A stretch of 64,000 nt of DNA from Gaiella occulta (GTDB taxonomy: Bacteria > Actinomycetota > Thermoleophilia > Gaiellales > Gaiellaceae): the NCBI RefSeq assembly GCF_003351045.1, contig NZ_QQZY01000004.1, forward strand, positions 124,001 through 188,000, written 5' to 3'. Shown here piece after piece: positions 43,622-52,406 of this stretch. The notes beneath the pieces were generated by a model that did not search any database, had not been told where the DNA came from, and saw only the letters and a program-made list of their open reading frames with translations. Position numbers and translations under genes: made by a program. Numbering within the stretch: position 1 is the stretch's first letter; the number at the start of each line of letters is the position of its first letter.

Positions 43622-45338
43622 GCGTCTCGCGCTCCCGGCTCTCCTGGTCGCGTCCGTGCTCGCGGTTGCCGGCTCGAGCTTCCTCCTTCCGAGCTACTGG
43701 CTCTTCCTCGCCACGTCGGCCGTGATCGGCGCGATCGTGGCGCGCAGCACCGGCCTCGTGACCGGGCAGGCCGGCATGATCTCGCTCTGCCAGCTCTCGT
43801 TCGCGGCGGTGGGCGCCTGGGTCGTGTCACGACTCAGTCTCACCGGCCAGGGAGTGCCCTTCCTCGTCCAGATCGTCGCCGCCGGTCTCGCCGCGGTGCC
43901 GCTCGGCATTCTGGTCGGGCTACCGGCTCTTCGGCTGCGCGGTGTGCACCTTGCCGTCGTCACCCTGGGGTTCGCAACCACCGTCGACGTCTACCTGCGG
44001 GTCAAGGGGTTCCCGCGCGAGGGATTCGCCTCGGCGGTCTCCCCGCCGGGGCCGTTCGACGATCCACGGATCTACTTCGAGCTCTGCTTCGGAACGTTCG
44101 TCGTCGTGGCGCTCCTCCTCGCTCTTGCCGGGAGGCGGAGGGTAGGCGCGGCGTGGCTCGCCGTGCGGCACAGCGAGCGCGCGACCGCCGCCATGGGAAT
44201 GAGCGTGCCGCGCGTCAAGCTCACCGCCTTCGCCACGAGTGCCTTTGTCGCCGGTCTCAGCGGCGGCCTGCTCACGGGGCAGGTGGGGCTCGTCACGCCG
44301 GAGAACTTCGCCCCGGTCGGGTCGCTCGTGACGTTCGCGGTCGCCGTCATGACCGCGGCCCAGTACGTCGAGGGCGCCATCCTCGCAGGAGTGCTTGTCG
44401 CGTTCTTCCCCGAGGTGTTGCGGCGACTCGGTCTGCCGCTCGACATCGCCGACCTCGCGTTCGCGCTCGGCGCGATCGACGTGCTCCGACGAGGACGAGG
44501 CGGCATCGCGGCACAGGCTCGGCAGGCGATGAGACGGCGTGGTGGGAGGCGGTCCCCGGCCCACACCTCCGTCGCGACCGCGCCGCCCGCAAGACCTCCA
44601 CGGCGCACTCGCTCGGCTGACGCCGGCGCGACGCCTGCGCTCGAGGTGAAGGGCCTGACGGTGCGCTTCGGCGAGGTCGCCGCCCTCGACGGGGTCGACC
44701 TGCGCGTCCGACCGGGTACCGTCCACGCCCTCATCGGGCCCAACGGGGCGGGCAAGACGACCCTCGTCGACGCCGTCACGGGCTTCCTCCCCCGCTACGG
44801 CGGAGACGTGCTCGTGGCCGGCTTCAGCCTCGACGGGCTACTTGCGTACCGCCGAGCCCGCGCCGGTGTGCGGCGCACGTTCCAGCAGGACCGTACCATC
44901 CCCGACCTCAGCGTCGGCGACTACGTGCGGCTCGCTGCCGGCCACCGAACGAGCGCCCGAGACGCCGAAGCCGTCCTCGGCTTCCTCGGCTGCCCCGCCG
45001 CCGATCGGCCTGTCGGCTCGCTCGACGTCGGCACACGACGGCTCGTCGAGGTCGCGGGAGCCCTCGCGGCCCGCCCCGCCCTGCTTCTGCTCGACGAGCC
45101 GGCCGCGGGCATGACCGAGGTCGAGTCGGCCGACCTCGCGCAGCGGATCGCGGCGATTCCCAGCCGCTTCGACTGTGCCGTGCTCCTGATCGAGCACGAC
45201 ATGGCGCACGTCGTCGCGGCGAGCAGCGAGGTGACGGTCGTCGACTTCGGGCGCACGATCGCGAGCGGCAGCCCGAGGGACGTGCTCGAGCACCCCGACG
45301 TCGTCGCCGCCTACCTCGGTCAGGAGATCGCCGTCTGA
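43608..45338 (+). CDS. Fused branched-chain-type ABC permease and ATPase (LivM-LivG)
   Basis: 576 residues. The first 300 or so are a LivM-type permease (VARSTGLVTGQAGMISLCQL, LRLRGVHLAVVTLGFATTVD). An Arg/Pro/Ala linker near 305-340 leads to a LivG-type ATPase: ALEVKGLTVRFGEVAALDGV, Walker A GPNGAGKTT, Walker B LLLLDEPAAGM, H-loop IEHDMAHV. The signature region is LDVGTRRLVEVAGAL in place of the usual LSxGQ form, a degenerate motif. The fusion fixes permease and ATPase stoichiometry. It overlaps livH by 14 bp and livF by 1 bp. Confidence 0.88.
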   Translation: MLVARRLALPALLVASVLAVAGSSFLLPSYWLFLATSAVIGAIVARSTGLVTGQAGMISLCQLSFAAVGAWVVSRLSLTGQGVPFLVQIVAAGLAAVPLGILVGLPALRLRGVHLAVVTLGFATTVDVYLRVKGFPREGFASAVSPPGPFDDPRIYFELCFGTFVVVALLLALAGRRRVGAAWLAVRHSERATAAMGMSVPRVKLTAFATSAFVAGLSGGLLTGQVGLVTPENFAPVGSLVTFAVAVMTAAQYVEGAILAGVLVAFFPEVLRRLGLPLDIADLAFALGAIDVLRRGRGGIAAQARQAMRRRGGRRSPAHTSVATAPPARPPRRTRSADAGATPALEVKGLTVRFGEVAALDGVDLRVRPGTVHALIGPNGAGKTTLVDAVTGFLPRYGGDVLVAGFSLDGLLAYRRARAGVRRTFQQDRTIPDLSVGDYVRLAAGHRTSARDAEAVLGFLGCPAADRPVGSLDVGTRRLVEVAGALAARPALLLLDEPAAGMTEVESADLAQRIAAIPSRFDCAVLLIEHDMAHVVAASSEVTVVDFGRTIASGSPRDVLEHPDVVAAYLGQEIAV

Positions 45339-46060
45339 TGTCCGGCCTCGAGGTTCGGGGCGTGAGTGTCGGGCGCGGCGGCCTGCCGATCTGCCGCAAC
45401 ATCGACATCGTCGCTCCCCGCGGCGAGGTCACCGTCCTCCTCGGGCCCAACGGCGCCGGCAAGACGACCCTGCTCGAGGCGATCTCGGGGATCCTCCCCG
45501 CCTCCGGGGGCGCGATCGCGCTCGACGGCGTCGCTGTCGAGCGCCTCCGGCGTGAGCGGCGGGCGCGGCTCGGGCTCGCCCACGTCGAGCAGGGGCGAGC
45601 GGTCTTCCCGGGCCTCACGGTCGAGGAGAACCTCATGGCCGTCACGCGGTCGCGAGCCGTGATCGAGCGCGCACTCGACCTCTTCCCCCGGCTCGCCGCG
45701 CGCCGCCGCGCCAAGGCCGGGCTCCTCTCCGGCGGAGAGCAGCAGATGCTCGTGATCGCGCGCGCCCTCGCCGGCGCGCCGACCATGCTGCTCGTGGACG
45801 AGATGTCGCTCGGACTCGCCCCGATCGTCGTTCGCACAGCGATGCCGGTCATCCGCCGGCTCGCCGACGAGGGCGTCGGCGTGCTGCTCGTCGAGCAGTT
45901 CGCCGCGCTCGCGCTCGAGATCGGCGATCGTGCGTACGTGCTCAACCACGGCGAGATCGTCTACGCGGGCACCTGCACCGGCCTTCGCGACGAGGTGGAC
46001 ATCCTGCGAGGTGCCTACCTCACCAGCCCCTCGTCCAACGGTCCGAGGGCGGAGAGTTGA
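45338..46060 (+). CDS. livF: Branched-chain-type ABC transporter ATP-binding protein (LivF-like)
   Basis: 240 residues starting on the stop of the fused gene (TGATG). Walker A GPNGAGKTT, LAHVEQGRAVFPGLTVEENL, the canonical signature LLSGGEQQML, Walker B MLLVDEMSLGLAP and H-loop LLVEQF. It has a full signature, so it may complement the degenerate ATP site of the LivG domain in the ATPase heterodimer. Completes the importer; an alpha/beta hydrolase follows after 76 bp. Confidence 0.9.
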   Translation: MSGLEVRGVSVGRGGLPICRNIDIVAPRGEVTVLLGPNGAGKTTLLEAISGILPASGGAIALDGVAVERLRRERRARLGLAHVEQGRAVFPGLTVEENLMAVTRSRAVIERALDLFPRLAARRRAKAGLLSGGEQQMLVIARALAGAPTMLLVDEMSLGLAPIVVRTAMPVIRRLADEGVGVLLVEQFAALALEIGDRAYVLNHGEIVYAGTCTGLRDEVDILRGAYLTSPSSNGPRAES

Positions 46061-46136
46061 ACGGCAGCACGCCCGCAGGGGCCCCGTTGCCCGTTCTTGG
46101 GTCGGCGTTTCCCGCAGCAGAGGCTCGAGGCTGTCC

Positions 46137-46955
46137 ATGACCCGGCACGTTCGAACCGCCGACGGCTGCCGCATCTGCTACGACGAGGCAGGGAGCGGTG
46201 ACCCGCTCATCCTGATCCACGGCTTCGCGCAGAGCGCGGCAGTGTTCGGCGCCCAGCTCGAGGCGCTCGCCGGCCGGAATCGTGTCATCGTGCCCGATCT
46301 CCGAGGGCACGGCCGCTCCGACAAGCCCTCCCGCGGGTACCGCATCGCACGCCTTGCCGCGGACGTCAGAGAGCTCATCTTCGAGCTGGGTCTGACCCGC
46401 GTCAGTCTGCTCGGATGGTCGATGGGCTGCGCGGTCGTCTGGAGCTACTGGGATCTCTTCGGCGCCGACCGGCTGCACAAGCTTGTCCTCGTCGACCAGT
46501 CCGCCATGCTCGTCAACCGGAAAGGCTGGACACTCGGCTTCCTCGACCCCGACCAGCTCTTCCGGCAGTCCGACGCGATCCGAGCGGACTACCCATCCTG
46601 GGCGAGAGGCCTGACTGACCTCATCGCGGCCGGTCTTCCCGACAGCCGGAAGGAGCTCCTGGTCGAGGAGAGCCTTCGGCTTCCGACCGAGGCGGCCGAT
46701 GCGTTGCTCTTCGACCACTGCGCGAACGACTGGCGCGACGTGATCCCGACCATCACCGTGCCCACGCTCGTGATCGGGGCGAAGCAGAGCCCGGTTCCGG
46801 CCGACGCGATGCGGTGGATCGCGAGCAGCATCGCCGGTGCGACGCTCGCCCTGTTCGAGATGGGCCACTTCATGTTCATCGAGGAGGCAGAGGACTTCAA
46901 CCGGGTGGTCGGCGATTTCCTCGCCTCCGCGGAGTCGCACGAGGAGCGCATCTGA
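46137..46955 (+). CDS. Alpha/beta hydrolase
   Basis: 272 residues from ATG 46137. The oxyanion-hole HG (PLILIHGFAQSAA), the nucleophile Ser in LLGWSMGCAV, the acid in TLVIGAKQSPVPA region and the catalytic His in FEMGHFMFIEEAED form a complete triad. DLRGHGRSDKP is typical of ring-fission-product hydrolases and related esterases. Its place after an importer and before an acyl-CoA synthetase suggests it processes an imported ester or a ring-fission product. The substrate is unknown. Confidence 0.82.
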   Translation: MTRHVRTADGCRICYDEAGSGDPLILIHGFAQSAAVFGAQLEALAGRNRVIVPDLRGHGRSDKPSRGYRIARLAADVRELIFELGLTRVSLLGWSMGCAVVWSYWDLFGADRLHKLVLVDQSAMLVNRKGWTLGFLDPDQLFRQSDAIRADYPSWARGLTDLIAAGLPDSRKELLVEESLRLPTEAADALLFDHCANDWRDVIPTITVPTLVIGAKQSPVPADAMRWIASSIAGATLALFEMGHFMFIEEAEDFNRVVGDFLASAESHEERI

Positions 46956-46996
46956 CACGCGGCCGTCCCCCAGCGGGTTCGAGCGTCGACGGGTTG

Positions 46997-48607
46997 ATGA
47001 TGGACTACCAGCTGACGCTGCCCGCCCTGCTGCGGCGCGCCGACACCTTCTTCGGCTCCGTCGAGATCGTGACACGCCTCCCCGACGGCAGCCTCCATCG
47101 CTCGACCTACGCCGACCTGGCCCGGCGCTCCGCCATGCTCGCCGCGGCGCTCCGGGCTCTCGGCATCCAGCCCGGCGACCGGGTTGCGACGCTCTGTCGC
47201 AACCATTCCCAGCACCTCGAGGCCTACTTCGGCATTCCCCTCGCGGGCGCCGTGACGCACACGCTCAACTTTCGCCTCCATCCGGACGATCTCGCCTACA
47301 TCGCCGGCCACGCCGGTGACCGCGCCGTCGTCGTCGACCAGTCGCTGCTCCCGGTCCTCGACGAGTTCCGGGCGCGGGCTCCGTTCGAGCACGTCCTCGT
47401 CGTCCGCGACGACGGCCCCCCGCTCGCGGAGCGGCTCGACTTCGAGGTCGCGCTGGGCGAGGCCGACACGTCGTCGTTCCTGGCATTCGAGCCCGACGAG
47501 AAACAGGCCGCCGCCATGTGCTACACGTCCGGAACCACCGGCCGTCCCAAGGGCGTTCTCTACTCGCATCGAGCGATCGTGCTGCACTCGCTCGTCTGCG
47601 CGCACCGCGACGCGCTCGACATCGGCGAGTCCGATGTCGTCCTTCCCGTCGTGCCGATGTTCCACGTCAATGCGTGGGGCCTTCCTTACACGGCCACCCT
47701 CGTCGGCGCGAAGCAGGTCCTGCCCGGTCTGCACACCGACGCGGCCGGGCTGCTCGAGCTCCTCGCTGACCAGGGCGTCACCGTGACGGCCGGGGTGCCT
47801 ACCGTCTGGCTCGCCGTCCTCGATGCTCTCGACCGCGATCCACGGGCGTACGACCTCTCCCGGCTGCGCTCGATCCTCGTCGGCGGTGCGGCGGCGCCCG
47901 AGGCGATGATCCGCGCCTTCCAGGAGCGGCACGGGCTCCACGTCGTGCATCTCTGGGGCATGACCGAAATGACGCCCCTCGGGACCGTCTCGAAGCTCGG
48001 CCCTGCCCTGGCGAGCGCGCCGGACGACGTACGCCGCAGATACCAACTTACCCAGGGGCGCCCCGTTCCCCTCGTCGAGGCACGTGCGCACGCCGAGAAC
48101 GGCCCCGTCCCGTGGGACGGCCGGACGCCCGGGGAACTCGAGGTCGCCGGTCCCTGGGTGGTCAGCAGCTACTACGGGGACAACGGGCTCGACGATCGCT
48201 TCACCGGGGACGGCTGGTTCCGCACCGGAGACATCGTCACCATCGATCCGCTCGGATTCGTCTCGATCCAGGATCGCGCGAAGGATCTGATCAAGTCGGG
48301 CGGGGAATGGATCAGCTCGGTAGCGCTCGAGAACGCTCTCATGGGGCACCCGGCCGTCGCCGAGGCCGCCGTCGTCGCGGTGCCGCACCCAAAGTGGCAG
48401 GAACGCCCCCTCGCCGCCGTTGTCTTGCGCGAGGGACACCGTGCGACCGGCGACGAGCTCCGCGAGCACCTCGCCCCGCACTTCGCGAGCTGGTGGCTGC
48501 CAGACGCCGTCGAATTCGTCGACGAGATTCCGCGAACGGCAGCGGGGAAGTTCCGCAAGTCGGCGCTTCGCGAGCGCTTTTCGTCCTACTGGGAAGGGGA
48601 GTCATGA
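46997..48607 (+). CDS. AMP-forming acyl-CoA synthetase (medium/long-chain fatty-acyl-CoA ligase type)
   Basis: 536 residues from ATG 46997; a second ATG follows directly. Adenylate-forming motifs: CYTSGTTGRPKGVLYSHRA, VVPMFHVNAWGLPYTATLVG, LWGMTEMTPLGT, DGWFRTGDIV and the C-terminal IKSGGEWISS with the catalytic lysine in AAGKFRKS. It makes an acyl- or aryl-CoA thioester from the acid, ATP and CoA. Its closest general type is the fatty-acyl ligase group, which also handles cinnamate-like and side-chain acids. Overlaps the next gene by 4 bp (ATGA). Confidence 0.88.
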   Translation: MMDYQLTLPALLRRADTFFGSVEIVTRLPDGSLHRSTYADLARRSAMLAAALRALGIQPGDRVATLCRNHSQHLEAYFGIPLAGAVTHTLNFRLHPDDLAYIAGHAGDRAVVVDQSLLPVLDEFRARAPFEHVLVVRDDGPPLAERLDFEVALGEADTSSFLAFEPDEKQAAAMCYTSGTTGRPKGVLYSHRAIVLHSLVCAHRDALDIGESDVVLPVVPMFHVNAWGLPYTATLVGAKQVLPGLHTDAAGLLELLADQGVTVTAGVPTVWLAVLDALDRDPRAYDLSRLRSILVGGAAAPEAMIRAFQERHGLHVVHLWGMTEMTPLGTVSKLGPALASAPDDVRRRYQLTQGRPVPLVEARAHAENGPVPWDGRTPGELEVAGPWVVSSYYGDNGLDDRFTGDGWFRTGDIVTIDPLGFVSIQDRAKDLIKSGGEWISSVALENALMGHPAVAEAAVVAVPHPKWQERPLAAVVLREGHRATGDELREHLAPHFASWWLPDAVEFVDEIPRTAAGKFRKSALRERFSSYWEGES

Positions 48608-49809
48608 GAGGGCACAGGGAGGCGGCCACCCCGATCGACGGGACGGTCGCCGCAGGATTCGAGCCGGTACGCGAGACGTTCGCCGCGAACTTCGCCGAGA
48701 GGGGCGAGGTCGGGGCCGCGTTCGCGGCATACGTCGACGGTCAGAAGGTCGTCGATCTCTGGGGTGGCGATGCCAGACCAGGGGCCCCGTGGAGCGAGAA
48801 CACGCTCTGCCTCGTCTGGTCGACAACCAAGGGAGCGACGGCGCTTGCCGCACAGATCCTCGCCGAGCGCGGTCAGCTCGACGTGGACGCCCCTGTCGCA
48901 CGCTACTGGCCGGAGTTCGCCGTGAACGGAAAGGAGTCCGTCACCGTGCGAGACGTGCTCACGCACGCCGCCGGGCTTCCCTACTGGGAAGGGTATCGCG
49001 AGCTGGTGACCCTCGACTCGAGCGAAGGGTGGGGGAGGTCGGAAGACATCGCTCGCGCTCTTGCCGCCGCCGCCCCCGTGGTTGAGCCCGGCGCCGTCCA
49101 CGGGTACCACGCCGTTACCTACGGGTGGCTTCTCGGGGAGCTCGTTCGCCGGATCACCGGCGCGAGTCTCGGGGAGTTCTTCAGGGTCGAGGTCGCTGAG
49201 CCCCTCGGGCTCTCCTTCTGGATCGGCCTGCCTCCCGAGGAGCACGGCCGAGTCGCCGATCTGCTGTCGGCTCCGCCCGTTGATGATCCCGAGCTCGCCG
49301 CGATGATGGAGGCGGCGATGGGACCGGACGCACTGACCGGGCGCGCGCTTCTTGTCGGGCCAGGCGGCGGGGTGGATCATGCCGCGGAGACCGCCAACGC
49401 CGTGGAGTTCCGGGCTGCGGAGGTTCCGGCCGCGAACGGCGTCACCGACGCACGCAGCCTCGCGAGGATGTACGCCATGCTGGCGATGGGAGGCGAGCTC
49501 GACGGCGTGCGGATCGTCTCGCCGCAGTCGATCGCCGCGCACACGATCGAGCGGTACCGCGGCGACGACGTCGTCCTCGCCTCGGAGAAGCGCTACGCCC
49601 TCGGCTACATGCGTCCCTACCCGCCGGCCGAGGTGTTCGGGCCGAACGACGAGGCCTTCGGACATCCCGGCATGGGCGGGTCGCTCGGCTTCGCCGATCC
49701 CGTCGCCAGAGTCGGGTTCGGCTACGTGATGAACCAGATGATGCCCGGCATCCAGGTCGACCCACGGGCACGCGCGCTCGCCGATGCCCTCTACGCGTCG
49801 CTGCGCTGA
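48604..49809 (+). CDS. Beta-lactamase-fold serine hydrolase/esterase (class C, EstB-like)
   Basis: 401 residues. The SxxK motif is STTK near residue 80 (CLVWSTTKGATAL) and the second motif tyrosine is in YHAVTYGWLLGELV. The third motif is near GHPGMGGSLGFADP, where HPG replaces the KTG of true beta-lactamases, as in EstB-type esterases. Likely an esterase or lactonase for a pathway intermediate, not an antibiotic resistance enzyme. No signal peptide, so cytoplasmic. ATG overlaps the synthetase stop. Confidence 0.85.
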   Translation: MRGHREAATPIDGTVAAGFEPVRETFAANFAERGEVGAAFAAYVDGQKVVDLWGGDARPGAPWSENTLCLVWSTTKGATALAAQILAERGQLDVDAPVARYWPEFAVNGKESVTVRDVLTHAAGLPYWEGYRELVTLDSSEGWGRSEDIARALAAAAPVVEPGAVHGYHAVTYGWLLGELVRRITGASLGEFFRVEVAEPLGLSFWIGLPPEEHGRVADLLSAPPVDDPELAAMMEAAMGPDALTGRALLVGPGGGVDHAAETANAVEFRAAEVPAANGVTDARSLARMYAMLAMGGELDGVRIVSPQSIAAHTIERYRGDDVVLASEKRYALGYMRPYPPAEVFGPNDEAFGHPGMGGSLGFADPVARVGFGYVMNQMMPGIQVDPRARALADALYASLR

Positions 49810-49811
49810 GG

Positions 49812-50885
49812 ATGGGAGAGCTCGTGCAGGCGCTCGGCGTTCCCGCGCGCTTCCGTGGCTTCGTCGCCGAGCGCACCGATGACCGCGTCGAGACGGGGAT
49901 ACGCGAGCTCTCTCAGGAGGATCTCGCCGACGAGGCGGTGACGGTGCGTGTCGCGTGGTCGAGCGTCAACTACAAGGACGGACTGGCGTGCAGCCCTCAC
50001 GGGCGGGTCGCGCGAATCTCACCGCTCGTGCCCGGGATCGACCTGGCGGGTGAGGTCGTGGCCAGCACATCGCCGCGGTTCCGAGCGGGCGATCTCGTCG
50101 TGGCACACGGCTACGAGATCGGGACGTCTCACCACGGCGGCTTCGCCGAGTACGCCCGGCTTCCCGACGAGTGGGTGGTTCCGCTCCCGCAGGGTCTCTC
50201 GACGCGGGAGGCGATTGCGATCGGAACGGCCGGCTTCACGGCCGCCCTGAGCGTGCACCAGCTCGAGTCGCGAGGTCTCGAGCCAGTCGACGGACCCATT
50301 CTCGTCACCGGTGCCAGCGGCGGCGTGGGGAGCACCGCCGTTGCCATCCTGGCGGCACGCGGCTACGAGGTGGTGGCCAGCACGGGGAAGGAGGCGGCCC
50401 GCGAGTGGCTGCGGGAGCTCGGCGCCGCCCGGGTCCTGGGTCGCGAGGAAATTGCGGCGGGCCCCGAGCGGCCGCTTGGCCGCGAGGAATGGGCTGCGGC
50501 CGTCGACTGCGTCGGCGGGAGCACGCTTGCCGGCGTGCTCGGCTTGCTCCGCTACGGCGGAGCGGTCGCCGCCTGCGGCCTCACCGGCGGCAGGGAGCTC
50601 TCCACCACGGTGCTCCCGTTCATCCTCCGCGGCGTTGCCCTGCTCGGCACGGACTCGGTGCAGTGCCCTCTCGACCTGCGAACCGAACTCTGGGGGCGCA
50701 TTGCCGGCGATCTGCGCCCGCGTAAGCTCGAGCGGATCGTTGCGAGCGAGATCGAGCTGGAAGACCTCGAGCCCTCCCTGGCCGCCATCCTGCGCGGCGA
50801 AATCCGCGGCCGCACCCTCGTGCGCTGCTCGGCCGAGACGAGCCGGTCTCCGATGGCCGATGAGAGGAGTCCTGATGGCGAGTGA
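49812..50885 (+). CDS. YhdH/AcuI-type NADPH-dependent oxidoreductase (zinc-free MDR family)
   Basis: 357 residues. The medium-chain dehydrogenase family without zinc ligands: AWSSVNYKDGLACSPHGRVA, PLVPGIDLAGEVVAS, GTAGFTAALSVHQLE and the NADP loop ILVTGASGGVGSTAV. Homologues reduce acryloyl-CoA to propionyl-CoA or related enoyl-CoA compounds, which fits the acyl-CoA synthetase upstream. A C-terminal tail of about 15 residues (ETSRSPMADERSPDGE) goes beyond the usual end and overlaps the ribosome site of a small downstream frame. Confidence 0.85.
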   Translation: MGELVQALGVPARFRGFVAERTDDRVETGIRELSQEDLADEAVTVRVAWSSVNYKDGLACSPHGRVARISPLVPGIDLAGEVVASTSPRFRAGDLVVAHGYEIGTSHHGGFAEYARLPDEWVVPLPQGLSTREAIAIGTAGFTAALSVHQLESRGLEPVDGPILVTGASGGVGSTAVAILAARGYEVVASTGKEAAREWLRELGAARVLGREEIAAGPERPLGREEWAAAVDCVGGSTLAGVLGLLRYGGAVAACGLTGGRELSTTVLPFILRGVALLGTDSVQCPLDLRTELWGRIAGDLRPRKLERIVASEIELEDLEPSLAAILRGEIRGRTLVRCSAETSRSPMADERSPDGE

Positions 50886-51018
50886 GGCGAACGACCTTCG
50901 AGCCGCAGCCGGGCGCCTCGTCGGCGCCGCGACCATTTGGCGCTCGACGGCGACCGTGCGCCCGCGGGTGGAGGGGCCGTGCGAAACTCCCGTCGTGGCT
51001 GATCGCGGGAGAATGTGA
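50875..51018 (+). pseudogene. Possible truncated start of a lost operon gene
   Basis: ATG at 50875 follows AGAGGAGTCCTG, a strong ribosome site, and overlaps the preceding stop in the way other genes of this operon do. The 47-codon frame (MASEANDLRAAAGRLVGAAT, continuing) has no recognised family and ends at 51018 amid gene fragments. It looks like the 5' end of a gene cut off by a deletion near 50925, but could be chance. Confidence 0.35.
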
Positions 51019-52007
51019 CGGGCGTCGTGGTGCACGCCGGCGGCTGGGGCGACGGCGGCTGGGGCTGGGCGATGTGGCTGGCGATGACGATCGGGATGAC
51101 AGCGATGCTCGTCACCCTGCTTGCGATCGTATGGCTGATCGTGCGCGCCGTCGGGCCGCCGCGCGAGGGCGGGCGCAGCAGGGAAGACCGGGCGCTCGAG
51201 GAGCTGCGAGTGCGCTACGCGCGTGGGGAGATCTCAGGTGAGAGTCCGACGAGCGACGCCGGACGTTGCTCGAGGACGTCGGTGGTCGCGCCGGCTGAGC
51301 CCGACCGGGCGCAAGCCTACGACGCCTGGTACGAGACCGCGCTCGGAGCGGCGGCGCACCGGATCGAGCTGCGTCTGGTCGCGGCGCTTGCCGCCCCCGG
51401 GCGGGGAGAGCGCGCGCTCGACGCCGGTTGCGGAACCGGCATCTATACCGCCTGGCTGCTCGAACAGGGCCTCGAGGTGACCGGGCTCGACCCCGACCCG
51501 GCCATGCTCTCCGCCGCGCGGGTGAAGGTGCCGGAAGCGCGGCTCGTCGAGGGAGACGCGACGATGCTGCCCTTCGCGGAAGGGGAATTCGACCTGGCCG
51601 TCGCGGTCACGCTCTTCTGCTTCCTCGACGGCGAGGAGCGGCTGGTGGCCGCCCGCGAGCTCTTGCGCGTCGTCCGTCCCGGCGGCAGGGTCGTCGTGGG
51701 TGAGCTCGCCCGCCGCAGCCTCTGGGCGGCGCAGCGGCGGGTGAGGGGCTGGCGCGGGTCGAGGACGTGGCGACAGGCGCACTTCGCGACGGCGGGCGAG
51801 CTGCGGCAGCTCTTCCACAACGCGGGAGCAACCGCCGTCAGCGCCCGCTACGGCCTCTACCTCCCGCCCTGGGACGTCACCTCGTTCGTCAGCCGAGCGG
51901 AGGCGATCGAACGGCTCGGCCGGCCGCTGGGCGCGCTCGGAGCCGCCTTCGTCGCGGCGCGGGCCGAGGCTGGCGGCGGCGCGGCAGGCGCGACTGCCCG
52001 CGTCTGA
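51015..52007 (+). CDS. SAM-dependent methyltransferase fused in frame to a truncated SHOCT-type membrane protein
   Basis: 330 residues from a GTG with GGGAG upstream. Residues 1-50 are one membrane helix (WAMWLAMTIGMTAMLVTLLA) followed by SREDRALEELRVRYARGEIS, the start of a SHOCT domain that stops short of its usual DEEEY ending. From about residue 95 comes a class I methyltransferase: ALDAGCGTGIYTAWLLEQGL, VTGLDPDPAMLSAARVKV, GDATMLPFAEGEFDLAVAV and LLRVVRPGGRVVVGEL. The join looks like a deletion that brought two genes into one frame, so the native methyltransferase start may lie inside. Followed by a MarR fragment. Confidence 0.7.
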   Translation: MTGVVVHAGGWGDGGWGWAMWLAMTIGMTAMLVTLLAIVWLIVRAVGPPREGGRSREDRALEELRVRYARGEISGESPTSDAGRCSRTSVVAPAEPDRAQAYDAWYETALGAAAHRIELRLVAALAAPGRGERALDAGCGTGIYTAWLLEQGLEVTGLDPDPAMLSAARVKVPEARLVEGDATMLPFAEGEFDLAVAVTLFCFLDGEERLVAARELLRVVRPGGRVVVGELARRSLWAAQRRVRGWRGSRTWRQAHFATAGELRQLFHNAGATAVSARYGLYLPPWDVTSFVSRAEAIERLGRPLGALGAAFVAARAEAGGGAAGATARV

Positions 52008-52270
52008 CGTCCCAAGTCGTCCGGACTCTCGAGCGAAGGGGTCTCGTGAAGAGACACCGGGACCCCCGTGACTCCCGCGCACTCCAGCTCGAGCTGACGG
52101 ACGAAGGCGCTCGCCTCGCGGTCGAGGCGATCCGCGTCGTCGACGAGGTGGATCGGCGGTTCTTCGCTCCCGTTGCCGAGCGCGGCGAGCTCCAGTCGGC
52201 GCGGCGGGCGCTCTCCGGCCTCGACGCCACTCGGCCCCTGCCCTCACCGCTCCAGTCCTTCCGCGGCTGA
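52001..52270 (+). pseudogene. Remnant of a MarR-family regulator
   Basis: The frame reads RLTSQVVRTLERRGLVKRHR, then DPRDSRALQLELTDEGARLA, ending RGELQSARRALSG with TGA at 52268-52270. This is the wing and C-terminal dimerisation part of a MarR protein; the N-terminal half is missing and the preceding bases belong to the methyltransferase in another frame. No start codon suits it. Evidence of gene loss at this spot. Confidence 0.6.
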
Positions 52271-52318
52271 CTTCCTCCACGTTCGGCGGCGTTGCAGTAG
52301 CGGTTTAACTACGTTGAC

Positions 52319-52334
52319 GATTTCATATACGATT
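52319..52334 (+). promoter_or_regulatory. GntR operator candidate C, upstream of the 192-residue unknown gene
   Basis: GATTTCATATACGATT, matching the shared 16-bp motif at all but two positions. A TTTAAC (52304-52309) and TACGAT (52328-52333) pair with an 18-bp spacer could be the promoter, again with the operator over the -10 box. Confidence 0.55.
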
Positions 52335-52406
52335 GTCGCTGGCACGAGAGCGCGCAGATTGCGGGAAGTGACTATCGCGGCGGGCCGTCCACCGCGGGGA
52401 GGGCCG

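Noticed and set aside
48604-49809. Class C beta-lactamase conferring antibiotic resistance
   Set aside because: The KTG motif is replaced by HPG and there is no signal peptide; the operon context points to an esterase-like function.
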